Positions 46,426 through 58,232 of a stretch of DNA of 64,000 nt are shown here, piece after piece (position 1 is the first letter of the stretch; each line of letters begins with the position of its first letter). The translations under genes and the position numbers were made by a program. The notes beneath the pieces were generated by a model. The model saw only the letters and a program-made list of their open reading frames with translations, was not told where the DNA came from and searched no databases. The stretch is taken from contig WOGZ01000024.1 in the NCBI GenBank assembly GCA_009733775.1, forward strand, positions 124,001 to 188,000, in the 5' to 3' direction. This stretch comes from Alectoria sarmentosa. Lineage: Eukaryota; Ascomycota; Lecanoromycetes; Lecanorales; Parmeliaceae.

Positions 46426-47275
46426 TGCAGACAAGTAGCGTACTTGGATAGCTTCCTTTAACCAACTCGATCGTTTACTTTGAATTTGCACAAATATGGG
46501 CTTCGATGTGAGTAGGCTCATCTCCTTGAGCAAGCAAGTGGCTGGCTCCGAACGTTGAGTGCATTAGTGAATGAGCGTGGACATCATCATAAGCTTCTTC
46601 TTTCGAGGGGCTGGAACTGAGAAACGAGAAGAGAAGGCAGCTAGAGAGGAGCTGAATGAATGCAAAGTTGGAAATGAGAAAAGGAGGAGGAAGGTTGGTT
46701 TAGAAAGGAGAGCAGGAAACAGACTCTCCGGAGTGATCGAGATTCGGGATGCGGCTGTAAGTGACTAGGAGTACCACGCCTCGTTGGGCTGAAGACCAAG
46801 AGGATCGGACCCCTCAGCCTTGGCCCTTGAGGACTCAGACCCCTACTCAGCCCCGCCATTGGTCCCCCTCAAACCCCCACTACCCACTGAATACTCCTAC
46901 TCAATTTCCATACGCTTTCAAACCGAATTGCTCTGTCAGAGTTACCAGCGCACCGCTTATCCACTGCTTATCCACTGCTCCTAATTTCCTAACTTCCTAT
47001 TTTCCTGACCCTTTGGTCTCAGCTGATCGCTTGTGAATGATAAGTAACAAATGATTTATCCGGCCCTGTCCATGGCATCTTCTGTCCTGGCCTACTCACA
47101 CTGAAACTCCCTTTCCCACCTTCGCACCAGCCGGACGCATAACACACAACTAGCCTTGCCTATCTGGAGCATTTGCAAATCTTCCATCTCCAACCGCACC
47201 CTAGCATCTAAGCGCACTGTCTTTCTCATCCTTTGCATTCTTCGGGACCTATCTAACCTGGCAAACGGGGCCAAA
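46426..47275. other. Promoter region of the MAP kinase gene
   Basis: About 850 bp with a pyrimidine-rich second half (from about 46830) and a stretch rich in CCAC/CCCC upstream of the start codon. No gene seen. It contains the 5' leader of the kinase gene. Confidence 0.5.
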
Positions 47276-48798
47276 ATGACTGACCTTCAAGGCCGCAAAG
47301 TCTTCAAAGTCTTCAACCAAGACTTTATTGTCGACGAGCGTTATAACGTAACAAAGGAGCTGGGCCAAGGAGCTTATGGCATAGTATGGTGCGTCACCCG
47401 GCCCGCTGGTCAATAGATTTCTGTGATTCAAGGATGCTGGATGATAGCCTGAACCAGTCTCCTTGGAATTTTCCAGTCGACCAACTAACCCTTAGCTCAC
47501 AGCGCGGCCACGAACAACCATACTGGCGAAGGCGTCGCAATCAAGAAGGTGACCAATGTTTTCAGCAAGAAGATCCTCGCAAAGCGGGCTTTGCGTGAGA
47601 TCAAGCTTCTACAGCACTTCCGAGGTCACCGCAATGTAAGAGTGTTGGCGAAAGATCCGACTGCCTGGCGAGAATACTAACGAATCTGTCAAGATAACAT
47701 GCCTCTACGACATGGACATCCCTCGGCCGGACAACTTTAACGAGACTTATCTCTATGAAGGCATGTGAACAAGTTGGGCCCGTAGCGAGCTTCCTACTGA
47801 CTCTACCTAGAACTTATGGAATGCGATCTGGCAGCAATCATAAGATCTGGCCAGCCTCTGACCGATGCCCATTTCCAGTCTTTTATCTATCAAATTCTAT
47901 GCGGCTTGAAATACATTCACTCCGCAAACGTCCTCCATCGAGATCTAAAGCCTGGCAACTTATTGGTCAACGCAGACTGTGAGCTGAAGATCTGTGACTT
48001 TGGTCTCGCTCGAGGGTTTTCCATGGATCCAGAAGAGAATGCAGGCTACATGACCGAATATGTTGCCACAAGATGGTACAGAGCACCGGAAATCATGTTG
48101 AGCTTCCAAAGTTATACTAAAGCAAGTATGTCCCTCTCATTCCTCTGCACCTGTAGCCGATCCAGCTAAACAGCATAGTTGACGTATGGTCTATTGGGTG
48201 TATTCTCGCTGAGTTACTTGGCGGCCGACCTTTCTTTAAAGGGAGAGATTACGTTGATCAGCTGAACCAAATTCTCCACTATCTCGGAACTCCTAACGAG
48301 GAAACGTTGTCACGGATTGGATCGCCTCGGGCACAAGAGTATGTCCGCAATCTACCTTACATGCCCAAAGTACCCTTCCTGCGGCTCTTCTCCAACGCCA
48401 ACCCCGATGCTTTGGACCTATTGGATAAGATGCTGGCTTTCGATCCATCCGCCCGAATCTCGGTCGAGGAAGCGCTTGAACACCGCTACTTGCATATCTG
48501 GCACGATGCCTCGGATGAGCCCTCCTGCGCAACGACATTCGACTTCCACTTCGAGGTCGTCGAGGATGTGCCCGAGATGCGGAAAATGATCCTTGCCGAA
48601 GTGGCTCGGTTCAGACAACAAGTGCGCGTACAGCAACCGCAGCAGCAAATGAGCGGGCAGATCAATGTGCCTATCCCTGAAAACGCCAATCAATGGTCTC
48701 ACGAGGATCCAAGGCCTCAGGAAGCAGCGCACTCACAGCAAATGCATGGTATGGAACTTGAGCAGGAGCTACAAGGAGGACTGGATGCGATGCATTAG
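47276..48798 (+). CDS. mpkA: Cell-wall-integrity MAP kinase, Slt2/MpkA type (415 aa)
   Basis: Five exons: 47276-47388, 47503-47635, 47694-47760, 47811-48125 and 48179-48798, totalling 1248 bases. The protein carries the glycine loop (GQGAYG, residues 31-36), the HRDLKPGN catalytic loop, DFG, the TEY activation motif (Thr186-Tyr188) and the VATRWYRAPE substrate segment. TEY together with the C-terminal Gln-rich tail (QQPQQQ) points to the Slt2/Mpk1/MpkA branch, the terminal kinase of the Pkc1-Bck1-Mkk1/2 pathway that controls wall synthesis, rather than Hog1 (TGY). The third intron has a GC donor (AAG|GCATGT, 47761) instead of GT; translation only continues in frame when it is used. Length and exon phases agree with relatives. 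The start matches the conserved MxDLQGRKVF N-terminus. Confidence 0.95.
47761..47810 (+). other. GC-AG intron in the MAP kinase gene
   Basis: A 50-bp intron beginning GCATGT and ending CTACCTAG. The preceding exon ends ...TATGAAG, giving the usual AAG|GC context of GC-AG introns. Using this border restores the conserved YEELMECDL stretch of the kinase. No GT nearby gives a correct frame. Confidence 0.85.
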
Positions 48799-49529
48799 CT
48801 CTCGGCTTGTAATTTTGATTATGCGTTGGATAGGGTTCCATTCTCTTCGCAATGTGGCATCTAGGCGGCGCCCAGTATCCAGCAAAGGCGAGATCCCACC
48901 GATATTTCTCCGTCGTTCCCCAAAAGACTCAACATTTGGGGCACATGGTCCATCAATGGCCTTCTGTTCAGATGAATTTGGATATGTGGGCCGGTAGTCT
49001 GTGGGGTGCCTTGTTACTAATTGTGACATGAATGCAGCTGACCATGATCTTGCTGTACGTATCCCCAGAGCTGCGAAGTACCTTAGATAGCAAGTCTTCG
49101 AATCTTCTCCTCAAAATCCTTGTAGGCTGGGAGCCTGGATTTGCCTGGGCTTGGCTTTCCACGCTAGCGTATCAAAGTCTTGGCAGTTAAATTACCCCTC
49201 CACGATGGGAAGAGGTGACCTATCAATCACCTTGCTGCCTCATCACCCTTCGACACCTTGTTGCTTCCTTTCCCCTCCCACCCTTATGAGCAATACACCT
49301 TCTCCTCGATAAGACAGCGCTCCATCAAGGCGGACATAGACTCCGTTCTACTGACTATCAAACTTGTGTGCTGAGAAGATTCGAGCAAAGCACTCGATTC
49401 GCATCATCGTCCCAGCCACTCAGTGTTAACCGTGCTCCACCGACTCCTCGCAATCTGACCTCGCAAAATCTCGACGAGCTGCAAAGACATTTGCTGTTTG
49501 ACATCTCTGGCTCGCAGCATTCTACAGAA
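48799..49529. other. Intergenic region
   Basis: About 730 bp between the MAP kinase and FHA-protein genes. A minus-strand frame overlaps the FHA gene start but is an antisense shadow. No gene recognised. Confidence 0.5.
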
Positions 49530-52312
49530 ATGGCCGAGGGTAAGTAGCTCCTTCATATTCTCCCGACCGCTGCCATGAGCCTCGCGGATAGGAGAGGATG
49601 GTGATTTTTTCCCATTCATCCCAAGACACAGTATTCGCAAGGCGACATCGTTCTTGTAGTTTGTGCTGACACTATGCTGCACAGTCAAAATCACTTTGAT
49701 ACCGCTCGGACAAGACGAGAAGCAAAACCACCGCATTATTGCAATTACCTCGGACAATCTATCTGTCAGCGTTGGCCGAGCTTCGAAGAACCCCAACAAA
49801 GGCCTCCTTGCTGCTCCAGATAATGCATGGTTCGACTATCCGATCCTGTCGAGGACTCACGCAAAGTTTACAGCTTCTCCTAACCAGCAGGTGAGTTGAC
49901 AGCCTCGGCTGCAATGGCGATGAAATGCTAAGATCACAATGTAGGAGATCTACTTACAAGACTGCGGATCAACCCATGGCACCTACATAGACAAGCAGAG
50001 GTTGGAGGCTGGGGTGGAATTTCCGGTGGCAGACGGAGAGGTCATCACATTCGGCCAGAGAGTTACAAGCGGAGCAGGTATGTCCTGTCCTCTTCCAGCA
50101 ATCGCTTCCATCATATCATTCGACTTATTCATCATTTACAGTCACCTACCCAGCCAAAGATTTTCGTGTTCATTCAAAGTGGGAATCTCGCAGGTTGGTC
50201 CTGCATTTAGGTTTAGCAATCATGTGGCTGACATGTTGTAGTGATAGGCACGATAGCTTTTCCACGACCATCACGAGGACCCAGCGACTAGTCAATACGG
50301 CGGCCATCAGCCGACCCGCCTTCACCAATGACTTCGATGACTCCTCTGAACCATCTCGAGAGGGCTCCGTCCAGATCGTCGAATCCCACCGTCATACTTT
50401 CTCCGTTCCGTCTTCGGATGATGAGGCAGATACAGAGGACGAGGAAGAAGACGTCCAAATCGCGTCGTCCGTCCAGGGTGAAGAAGAAGAGGTTTCTGCA
50501 GCCACCACACCCGATCGTCAAGCTGCTGGAAAAGCATATGACGATACTGAAGGCGAAGGCTCCAAAACTAAGACAGTACCTAGCGAGACACGTGGTCTCA
50601 ATCTGAAAGGTCCCAGATTGCAAGACCTTTTGACCAAGAGTACGAAAGATGGGACGTCTCAGGAAAACCCTATCCACCTTGAAGGGGTGTGCACCAATAT
50701 TATCGATGTGGATACGGAGAGCGAAGATGACGGCCCGGACGACTTACCATTCTACGAATCTACAAAGGCTAATCAGCCGAATCGGTCAAGAGTCTGGGAT
50801 GAGCCGCCAGTTGCTCGTCAACCGTGTACCGTGACAATGCCAACAATGACGACTGTGGCTGAGAAGCAGAGCGACCGGGATTCAGAGATTCAGAGACGCC
50901 GCATCGTTCCTGAAACACAGGCCAACATGGCTAACGGGAATGATGCAAGACGGTACGAACCAAAGAACGTTGTTGCTGAATCGACTGCCGGAGCTACCGA
51001 ATGCTTCGACAGCGAGGATGATGACGGATTTGATTATGACCACGAGTTCTTGGCCGACGAAGACTTGGACCCGTTCTCTGAGCCCACGGTCTTCAATAAT
51101 GGAAAATTTAAAACCACAAAGCCCAAGGTCATTGTCCAAGCCGGTAGTGATATTCAACCTTACAGAACGCTAACGCCTCCCCTCGATGAAATTCGCCCTG
51201 TTCGTATTGGTCATCTCAGCGTGAGTGATGCCATCGACGTAAGCCAGCCTGCCGAGCCGTCTTCGGCGTGGGCTCAGCGGGCACCCAGCCCATCAGATGC
51301 GGCACTAGCTAGAAAGGCGAGCGACCCGAAAACGAGTCTAAGTCGAGACATCTTCGACAATTTTCCTGTGCCTCAGTGGCCTGCAGCCCCCAAGACCACT
51401 TATTCTCATTCCACGGAACATGCCGTTGACAATGCAGCCTCTTGCGAAGAACCTGTTGGAGCTTTCCCTTGGCCAGAGCTTCAGAGCCCAGAACCTCGCT
51501 CATACGACCAGGGACCGTTCAGCTGTCAGTCAAAGGTCGGAGTACCGGCATCTCACTCGCCAAAGCCAGACAAAGTGAAGAATCAATCCAAGAAGGCGAC
51601 CGTGACTTGGGCTGAGCCCCATGAAGAGAAGGACAACAAGATCATGAATTCCGATCGTTTTGCCCAGATTGGAAAACAAACATCCAAGATTACGATTCCA
51701 AGTCTTGTCGAGAATTACCTCGCTGAGAATCCTAAGTCTTTCAAGACGAGGTCCACAGCAACATATTGGAGCAACGATGTTGAAGATGCGCCCAACGCAC
51801 TGCAAACGAGTTCGCCCAGGATACGGACCTCTGGCTATAAGCGAACTTTCGCAGACGCAAACCCTGTCATTTCATCCTCTCCTCTTGAGGAAGAAGTGTT
51901 TGGCCCAAGACCCACCTCATACGTGGACCCCACTGATGTAACGTGGGAAGCTAGTGAAGACATCAGACCACAGCGGTATCTCGGGATCGTCGATGGAGAT
52001 ACTCCTCTACCTGACGCTCAGCCTAGGGAAATCATGTTCCAGACTCCCATCGCCCCTATGTCTCAAGATAGTGTTGCTGAGCCTCCTTTCGGCCCAGTAA
52101 CCATCACATCGACCGTTAAAGGCGAGGATATTGAAGGACCAGCTCGTAAAAAGGCCAGGACCTCATCGTCATCATCTGGAGGAATTGGCAAGTTCGTGAT
52201 GGGTGTCGGTGTCGGCTTTTTAGGTGCTGCTGCTGCCGCTGTTGCCTTCGTTGCCACCATTCCCGCTTCCGTATACGAGGAAGCTCTTCGTGAAGTTGGT
52301 AATGCTGGCTGA
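49530..52312 (+). CDS. FHA-domain protein with C-terminal hydrophobic tail (823 aa)
   Basis: Five exons: 49530-49539, 49685-49890, 49945-50077, 50142-50193 and 50242-52312, totalling 2472 bases. The first exon is only 10 bp (MAE plus one base). An FHA domain covers about residues 4-130: it shows SVGRAS, then the LSRTHAKF strand, and the DCGSTHGTYI turn that typifies phosphothreonine-binding FHA domains. Residues 130-770 are disordered, acidic and Ser/Thr-rich. Near the C-terminus a hydrophobic segment of about 25 residues (GVGVGFLGAAAAAVAFVATI) could be a membrane anchor. FHA plus a tail anchor recalls SLMAP/Far9-type proteins of STRIPAK complexes, but the long coiled coil of those proteins is not evident, so I leave the role open. 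It lies 0.7 kb downstream of the MAP kinase on the same strand. Confidence 0.83.
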
Positions 52313-52850
52313 GGAAGTTTCGAATTGATATGACTTCTCTCATGAGGCTAAGCAGGGTTGCTAGGTCCTATATCGGTGTGGATGGATGGGGCTAGGGATT
52401 CCGCTACGGTGCAGAGATCCAGAGACGGAGCTGAGTGTATTATCCTACATAGGAGATATGTTCGCTTAAGCTGGTGAAGGTGACCTCAGGATGGGGCTGG
52501 CTTAATGGATTCACATTTTTCTCTTCTCATTCACAATATCGTCATACTGGTAATCAGCGCCTTTACAATGGCTCCAGCTTAAGTAGTAGAAGGTGAAGGC
52601 ACCTTACCTGAAGGTACCGTACCTTAGGTATTTGCCGAACTGAATTACCCTCAGGCTAGTACCAGTTAGGCAGTTAGCTCGCTGCAAGAGACGTCATAGT
52701 GGTGCGGAAATCAACATCATCACCACTGTAACGTATTAAAACATTACAAATCAAGAGCTCCCATTTTCCATACCACTCTCTACATTCTTTGCACACCAAT
52801 TCCTAAATTCATACATACTCACTCATAATATATATCCAAATCATCCTACC
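52313..52850. other. Intergenic region
   Basis: About 540 bp between the FHA gene and the aldo-keto reductase gene. A short near-palindrome GAAGGTACCGTACCTTAGGTA occurs at about 52611-52630. No gene or RNA recognised. Confidence 0.45.
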
Positions 52851-54075
52851 ATGGCTGTCGAATCTAAATATGAGCCCAAGGACATGGTATCTTACACTTG
52901 TGATCAACTCATCAAACTGCAGACCGTAAAACTGATTGAGCATACATAGGTCTTCCGCCACCTCGGGCCAACAGGCCTAAAGGTCTCAATCCTCTCTCTT
53001 GGTATGAACAAACCAACTCCGCATCAACTCCCAAGATTCTGACAGCCTTCGCAGGTGGCTGGCTCACCTATGGTGGCACACAAAAGGGAAATATTGTCAA
53101 GGAGTGCATGCAAGCTGCCTGGGATCATGGCGTCAATACTTTCGATACCGCTGAGGTACATCCTTTTAATGTCGCCAGTGTACTCAACGAACGCAGGCTG
53201 ACCCGAAAACATAGGTCTATGCCAACGGCCAATGCGAACTCGAAATGGGCACCGCACTCAAGGAGCTCGGCTGGCCGAGAGATGAATATGTTCTCATCAC
53301 AAAAGTCTTCTTCGGCACCGGCCGCAAGGAACCCAATACTCGCGGCCTCTCAAAGAAACATGTTGTCGAAGGATTGAAGAGCTCGCTTGCAAGACTGCAA
53401 CAGCCATACGTTGACGTGGTCTTTGCACACAGGCCCGACTATGCTACACCGATGAAGGAGATCGTGGAGGGCTTCACACAAGCCATCAGAAACCTAAACC
53501 TGGCCTACTATTGGGGCACGAGCGAATGGTCTGCCGTGCAGATTATGGAGGCTACGCAAATTGCGGAGAAATACAACCTCATTGCTCCCATCGCAGAGCA
53601 GCCGCAGTATAACGCCTTCCATCGCGAGCGTTTTGAAGTCGAGTATGCGCCACTTTTTGACCAGTTCAAGTACGGCACTACCATCTGGTCACCGCTGGCT
53701 AGTGGGCTGTTGACGGGGAAGTACAACGATGGCATCCCAGAGGGATCTCGCTTTCACAATCATAAGGACTTTTTCAGCAGTAAGGTCAAACAACTTGAAT
53801 CCCCTGAGGGCAAAGCGGAAATTGAGAAGGTCAGAAAATTGACCAAAGTCGCTGAAAAACTCGGAGGCTCTGCATCTCAGCTTGCACTCGCTTGGGCGGC
53901 GAAGAACGAGAACGTCAGCACTGTCATCTTGGGCGCTACGAAGCCTGAGCAGATTGTGGATAATTGCAAGGCGGTGAGTGTCTTGGCGAAGCTGACGCCA
54001 GAATATATGGAGGAGATTGAAGGGATCTTGGCGAATAAGCCATCAGGTCCGAGCAAATTCGGACGTGAGAGGTAG
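52851..54075 (+). CDS. AKR6-type aldo-keto reductase / Kv-beta-like (349 aa)
   Basis: Four exons: 52851-52886, 52950-53001, 53055-53155 and 53215-54075, totalling 1050 bases. The protein belongs to the aldo-keto reductase superfamily and most resembles the AKR6 group (potassium-channel beta-subunit-like). It has GPTGLKVSILSLG near the start and the catalytic tetrad Asp60, Tyr65, Lys93 and His135 (FDTAE-VY, LITK, FAHRPD). The IWSPLASGLLTGKY strand and the terminal LGATKPEQI motif bind NADPH. Members reduce aldehydes and ketones and occasionally serve in detoxification or secondary metabolism. No biosynthetic neighbours support a pathway here. The small first exons are confirmed by uninterrupted frame. 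Confidence 0.9.
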
Positions 54076-54689
54076 GTATGTGGTCTACTAGCTATCCATC
54101 ATTTGCTGTAGAGATGGGATGGCTCACAAAGAATAGAGGCATTGTCAATGAAATGAAACGGAAGTCGAAGTTGTAGAGTAGATATATACATCTCAATCAA
54201 TCAAAAAGCTTCATCTTCACCCCTTCCACCTAATCCGGCCTGTCTCTTCACTACTCCGCCCTCCACCTGCACAATAACCATCTCCACCCTCTCAAGACCG
54301 CACTTCGCATCCAAAACTTCACCCCTTACTTCGCCTCCACAACCTCCACCTTCCTCCTCAGCCTCCACGCCCGCCCATTCGCACAAGCATGCAATGCACA
54401 TATACATACTCCCGCCACCAAAAAAATTTCACTGCTGCCCTCGATCCCCTCTCTCTCAGGGCTGACTCTACTAGTAAAGAAATTTTAGCCATCAGACAAA
54501 CATTCTTCCCTTTCCTATCCTATCCTATCCTACTTCCCCGCCGGTGCCGCAAACCTGCGAGGCCAGAGCGTGGGAGATTGGCATCGCGGCGGGCTTTGTA
54601 TGTTGGGTGCGAGATTTTGCTGCACCATGCCCGTTGTTGTTGTTGTGGGTGGGTGGGTGGTTTCGGCGTGGTTTGTTTCTATTATCAAC

Positions 54690-55981
54690 TTTTTTTTTTT
54701 TTTTTTTTTTTTTTGGATGATGCTTGGGATTTTTGTTTCGGAAACGGTGTTGGAAAGGTGGGTTCTGGTACTTTGTTTCGTTCATCTTGCATTCATGTAT
54801 TTATGTATGTATGTATGTATGTATCTATGTTGTATATTTTCATCATTCCCTCCCCTTCGAGCCGCTATCCTGGAAAGCTTTGCATGCTGTGATGGATACG
54901 TACGTACGTACGTAAATTAAGTCAGTCAGTCAGTCAGTCAATCAGTCAGGGAGGGAGGGAAGGGGGGTAGGGTGGAGTTGAGTTGAGTTGAGTTGAGTTG
55001 AGTTGGGTTGAGTTGGGGGTGTGGTTTGGGTATAGTGACTGACTCCTTTGGGTTTTTGGCAAGTCGCGTCGCCCTTTTGTTAAAGTCGAGTCGTCCCGGT
55101 TTCCTTTTTTTTTTTGGGATGGATGGATGGATGGATGGATTTCTGAGAGCAGCTTGGGTTGAGAAAGGCGCTGGAGGGTGGTATTTGATTTACATTACAT
55201 GTTTGTGTGATTTCCGGGGTTTCAGTCAGTTGATCTTGGGCAATCGCGCGAAATGGAACTGGATTGCACAAATCGTCTCGGTATTTATTTATTTATTTAT
55301 TTATCTATTTATGGCCTTTGAGATCGATGTGATGGTATATTGAAAGAGAACTTGGAGATGTCCATGTTGGCGGTTTGGTTTCCGGTCAAAGCCAAGCAAA
55401 GCAAAGCAAAGCAATCGTACGCGGTCGTGTTCCTGGGTTGAGGTGTCGATTTACGCACGCGGTTGTCCTCTAGAAGGTGGGATTGAAAGACTTTTGTGGC
55501 GGGAGCGCGGCTTATTTGTCTGATTGATTGATTGATTGATAAGGGTAGCGTGGGAGGTGCTTGTTTCAGCAGATGTTGCAAGGAGTGCTTTTGATCTGCG
55601 AGGTTCGATGATGGGCGCAGATTGTGTGATGGAGAGAGAGAGAGAGAGAGAGAGAGGAGGTTGGGACTTGGGTTGTTTTGGGTTGGGTGCGCTCGGGTGG
55701 GGGAATATGATTGCCAGATGGGGATCTAGCTGGTGAATATGGCGCTGGGCGGTATTTGTGAGTCTTGGGATAGGAAGGGTGGTTGAGTGGGGTGGGGATC
55801 TTTGCTGAGACTGTTTTATTTTGGGTGATGTGAATACCTGCTGTACTCTACTATCGATGCTTGAGGGTCGGAATTGAAGGGGTGGAAGATGTTGGGTTTC
55901 TGTTGGATTCTTTGCTCTGGCTAAATGTCATGTGCCTGGAAGCGTGAGGCGTTGGTTGGTTGGTTCGTTGGTTGGTTGGTT
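54690..55981. repeat. Cluster of simple-sequence arrays, mostly 4-5-bp units
   Basis: Seen in order: T25 (54690-54714), TATG (about 54797-54830), ACGT (54896-54914), CAGT (54919-54948), GAGTT (about 54973-55016), GGAT (about 55119-55140), TTTA (about 55281-55312), GCAAA (about 55389-55413), TGAT (about 55521-55541), GA (about 55632-55656) and GGTT (about 55952-55981). All are nearly pure, and each uses a different unit. Confidence 0.85.
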
Positions 55982-57821
55982 CGGAATGTTATTTGATGTG
56001 CTTCTGCTGAATCTTGATTATGGATGTCAAGGGCGCGTGTTTGGGATGCGGAAGGAATTGAATTCTTTGTACACTCTGAGGCCTCCCACCTTGGTAGGAT
56101 TTTTATCTCTGCCCCAATGTACGGCAGGGCAGTACAGAACATTTTTTGTCTCTGTGCTCATAGAAAAAAGGGTCCGAGGATATGATGTATGACAGCGGTA
56201 GAGATGGTGTCCGGGAAGATTGGTATATTTTTCGTACAAGGTATTGCAACACAGAAAAAGGGATGCATTTGGGCCGGACGAATGGGATCCGATGGGTGTT
56301 TTGAGAAATTTCACCATCATGAAAGGATATGATATGATATGGGGGTGTGAGCTTGTTCAATGGGGAGATTATTGCCGCATGATGGCGTTGATGAACCCCG
56401 ATTGACGGAGCAGGAATGATATTTGCGTTGTCCTAGGCTTTTGTTTCTTTGCTGCACAAGCTTGATAAGTATACCCTGACCGGCCTGTTCAAGCAAAAGA
56501 ATCTCTCGGTCAGCTTTGGTTCCCCATCGCTGCTCATTTGGGTCGAGATCTTGCGGGGCAATCGTGGGCTGCATGCTGCTCTGAGCCAGCTCCGTGTAGG
56601 ATGAGATACGGATCAGGTCCCCAAAGCTTTGCATTTCTGTGCACTTAATTCGAGCTTCCAAACGTAGAACCATAGAACCACGACCTGTAGCCCATATCCT
56701 GTGGCTTATCGCAGACTGGATTTTCTGCGACTGTTGAAAAATAAGGGGTTGGAGCTCGATGATTATGCAACTCGTTTCACTCATCGATGCTTAGGGAAAC
56801 CGTAAGACGACGGCTCGTAAGTAAGAGTAGTTTCATTCTGAAGTCGAAGCAAGGATGAACGCTGAATTTTAAGGGGGGGCGAGATCTCGAGATGTTTCTC
56901 TGCCAGAATTCAAACTACGCATGGTTCAAAAGCCATGATTTCCCAGCTCCGTGACTCAAGCTGATGCCATTTTCCAAACAGAGCAGACCTTTTTTAAATA
57001 CCCAAGGGGAAAAAAGGGCTGAGACTGTGAATATGTGTATGCATGCATTATTTCTGTAGAGAACAGCATTATCCTGCCTCTTGTATGGTAGTGAGTGTCT
57101 GTCTTTTACGAGAATGCTTCGTAGTTGCCTAAAGTGATTTGAATAGTAAGAGAGTGCCTTACTGGGATTTTCCCAGAGGAGCAGAAGAGCAAGAACCTCT
57201 TTCCACATAGGAAAAGTGTAGATGCTCCTTCTGAATAGAGCAATTGTACGACCAGCACCTCGGAAATAACCCCAACGATTTTTCGACCTGGTTGTATGTC
57301 AGTAGCACTGAAACGCTGTTGGGGACCTACCCATATGGAAGGAGCATCCCCGCACTGCAGTACCAAATACTCTGTCTTCCTTGGACAGAGCAACTGCGCA
57401 AGTGTACTCTGTTTGCTTGTTCAGCAACTTCTCCCAACCTTCCAATCTCTTGTTTACCTTCTTCGTCCTCATGATCCATCCTCCATCCACGTTTCCATAA
57501 TCTCGACTTTGCATCTCAGCTCGTATGCATCGAGAGTATTACCTCCTCGCCTTTCTAAAGTGTCTTTGAACTCCAGGATCTCCTCGCGGCATACCAATAC
57601 ATTGCAACGCCGTTGAAAGGCAGGTTACTGCCTTGAGAGCCTCAGAACCGATCAAACACCTCCCATCACGCTACTTGCACAATTATGTGCAGCAGCAGTC
57701 AGTATGCGATGTCTGAGTCCATCATCATTGTCTCTCGCTGACCAGTGCAGTTCTCCAGGTCTACTCCGCAACCATCGCCGGCGGCAAGGGAAGAGAGGCT
57801 GCAGAAGTTCCTGGAGTACAT

Positions 57822-58232
57822 GCAAAGGCCAGTATTCGGTCCCCCATATCCGGATCGATGATGATGAACTCTCTGTCTGAGCCTGCCCAATCTTTTGGTT
57901 CTTGCAATGATGATTTCCCGTGTTTCAATCTGAGATTTTGCGGACAAAGAACCTTGTTGCTCGGCTCTAACTCTCTGGGGAATACATAGGCCTTCGATCA
58001 GCAGAAGTAAGATTGTTGGGGACATGAGAGAATTTGAGAGCAGGCAGGCAAACGTGGGCACATACAAAGGCCAGTATTCGGTCCCCCATATCCGGATCGA
58101 TGAAGATAAACCCTCTGTCTGAGCCTACCCAATCTTTTGGTTACTGCAATGATGATTTTCAGTGTTTCAATCCGAGATTTTGCGGAGAAAGTACCATGTT
58201 GCTGTGCTCTAACTGCTGGGGAACATATAGAT
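57822..58232. repeat. Direct tandem duplication, about 165-bp unit
   Basis: The segment from about 57822 to 57989 recurs at about 58064-58232 with an offset of 242 bp. The copies share the start GGCCAGTATTCGGTCCCCCA and diverge by scattered substitutions plus a few small indels. Both copies are open in the same minus-strand frame, with a peptide core of TKRLGRLRQRV then HRSGYGGPNTGLCM, and also in a plus-strand frame. Candidate splice signals flank each copy, so a duplicated exon is possible (see findings). Confidence 0.75.

Noticed and set aside
52320..52450. Possible 5S rRNA-like stretch downstream of the FHA gene
   Set aside because: Only a few short matches to the general 5S pattern; no complete internal promoter or fold could be made out.
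54389..54920. Frames rich in Phe, Tyr, Cys and Val near the poly-T run
   Set aside because: Produced by the poly-T and TATG arrays.
56317..56784. Minus-strand frame with a true ATG (155 codons)
   Set aside because: The first half looks partly coding, but there is no domain, no homologue recognised and the second half is low quality; not strong enough to call.
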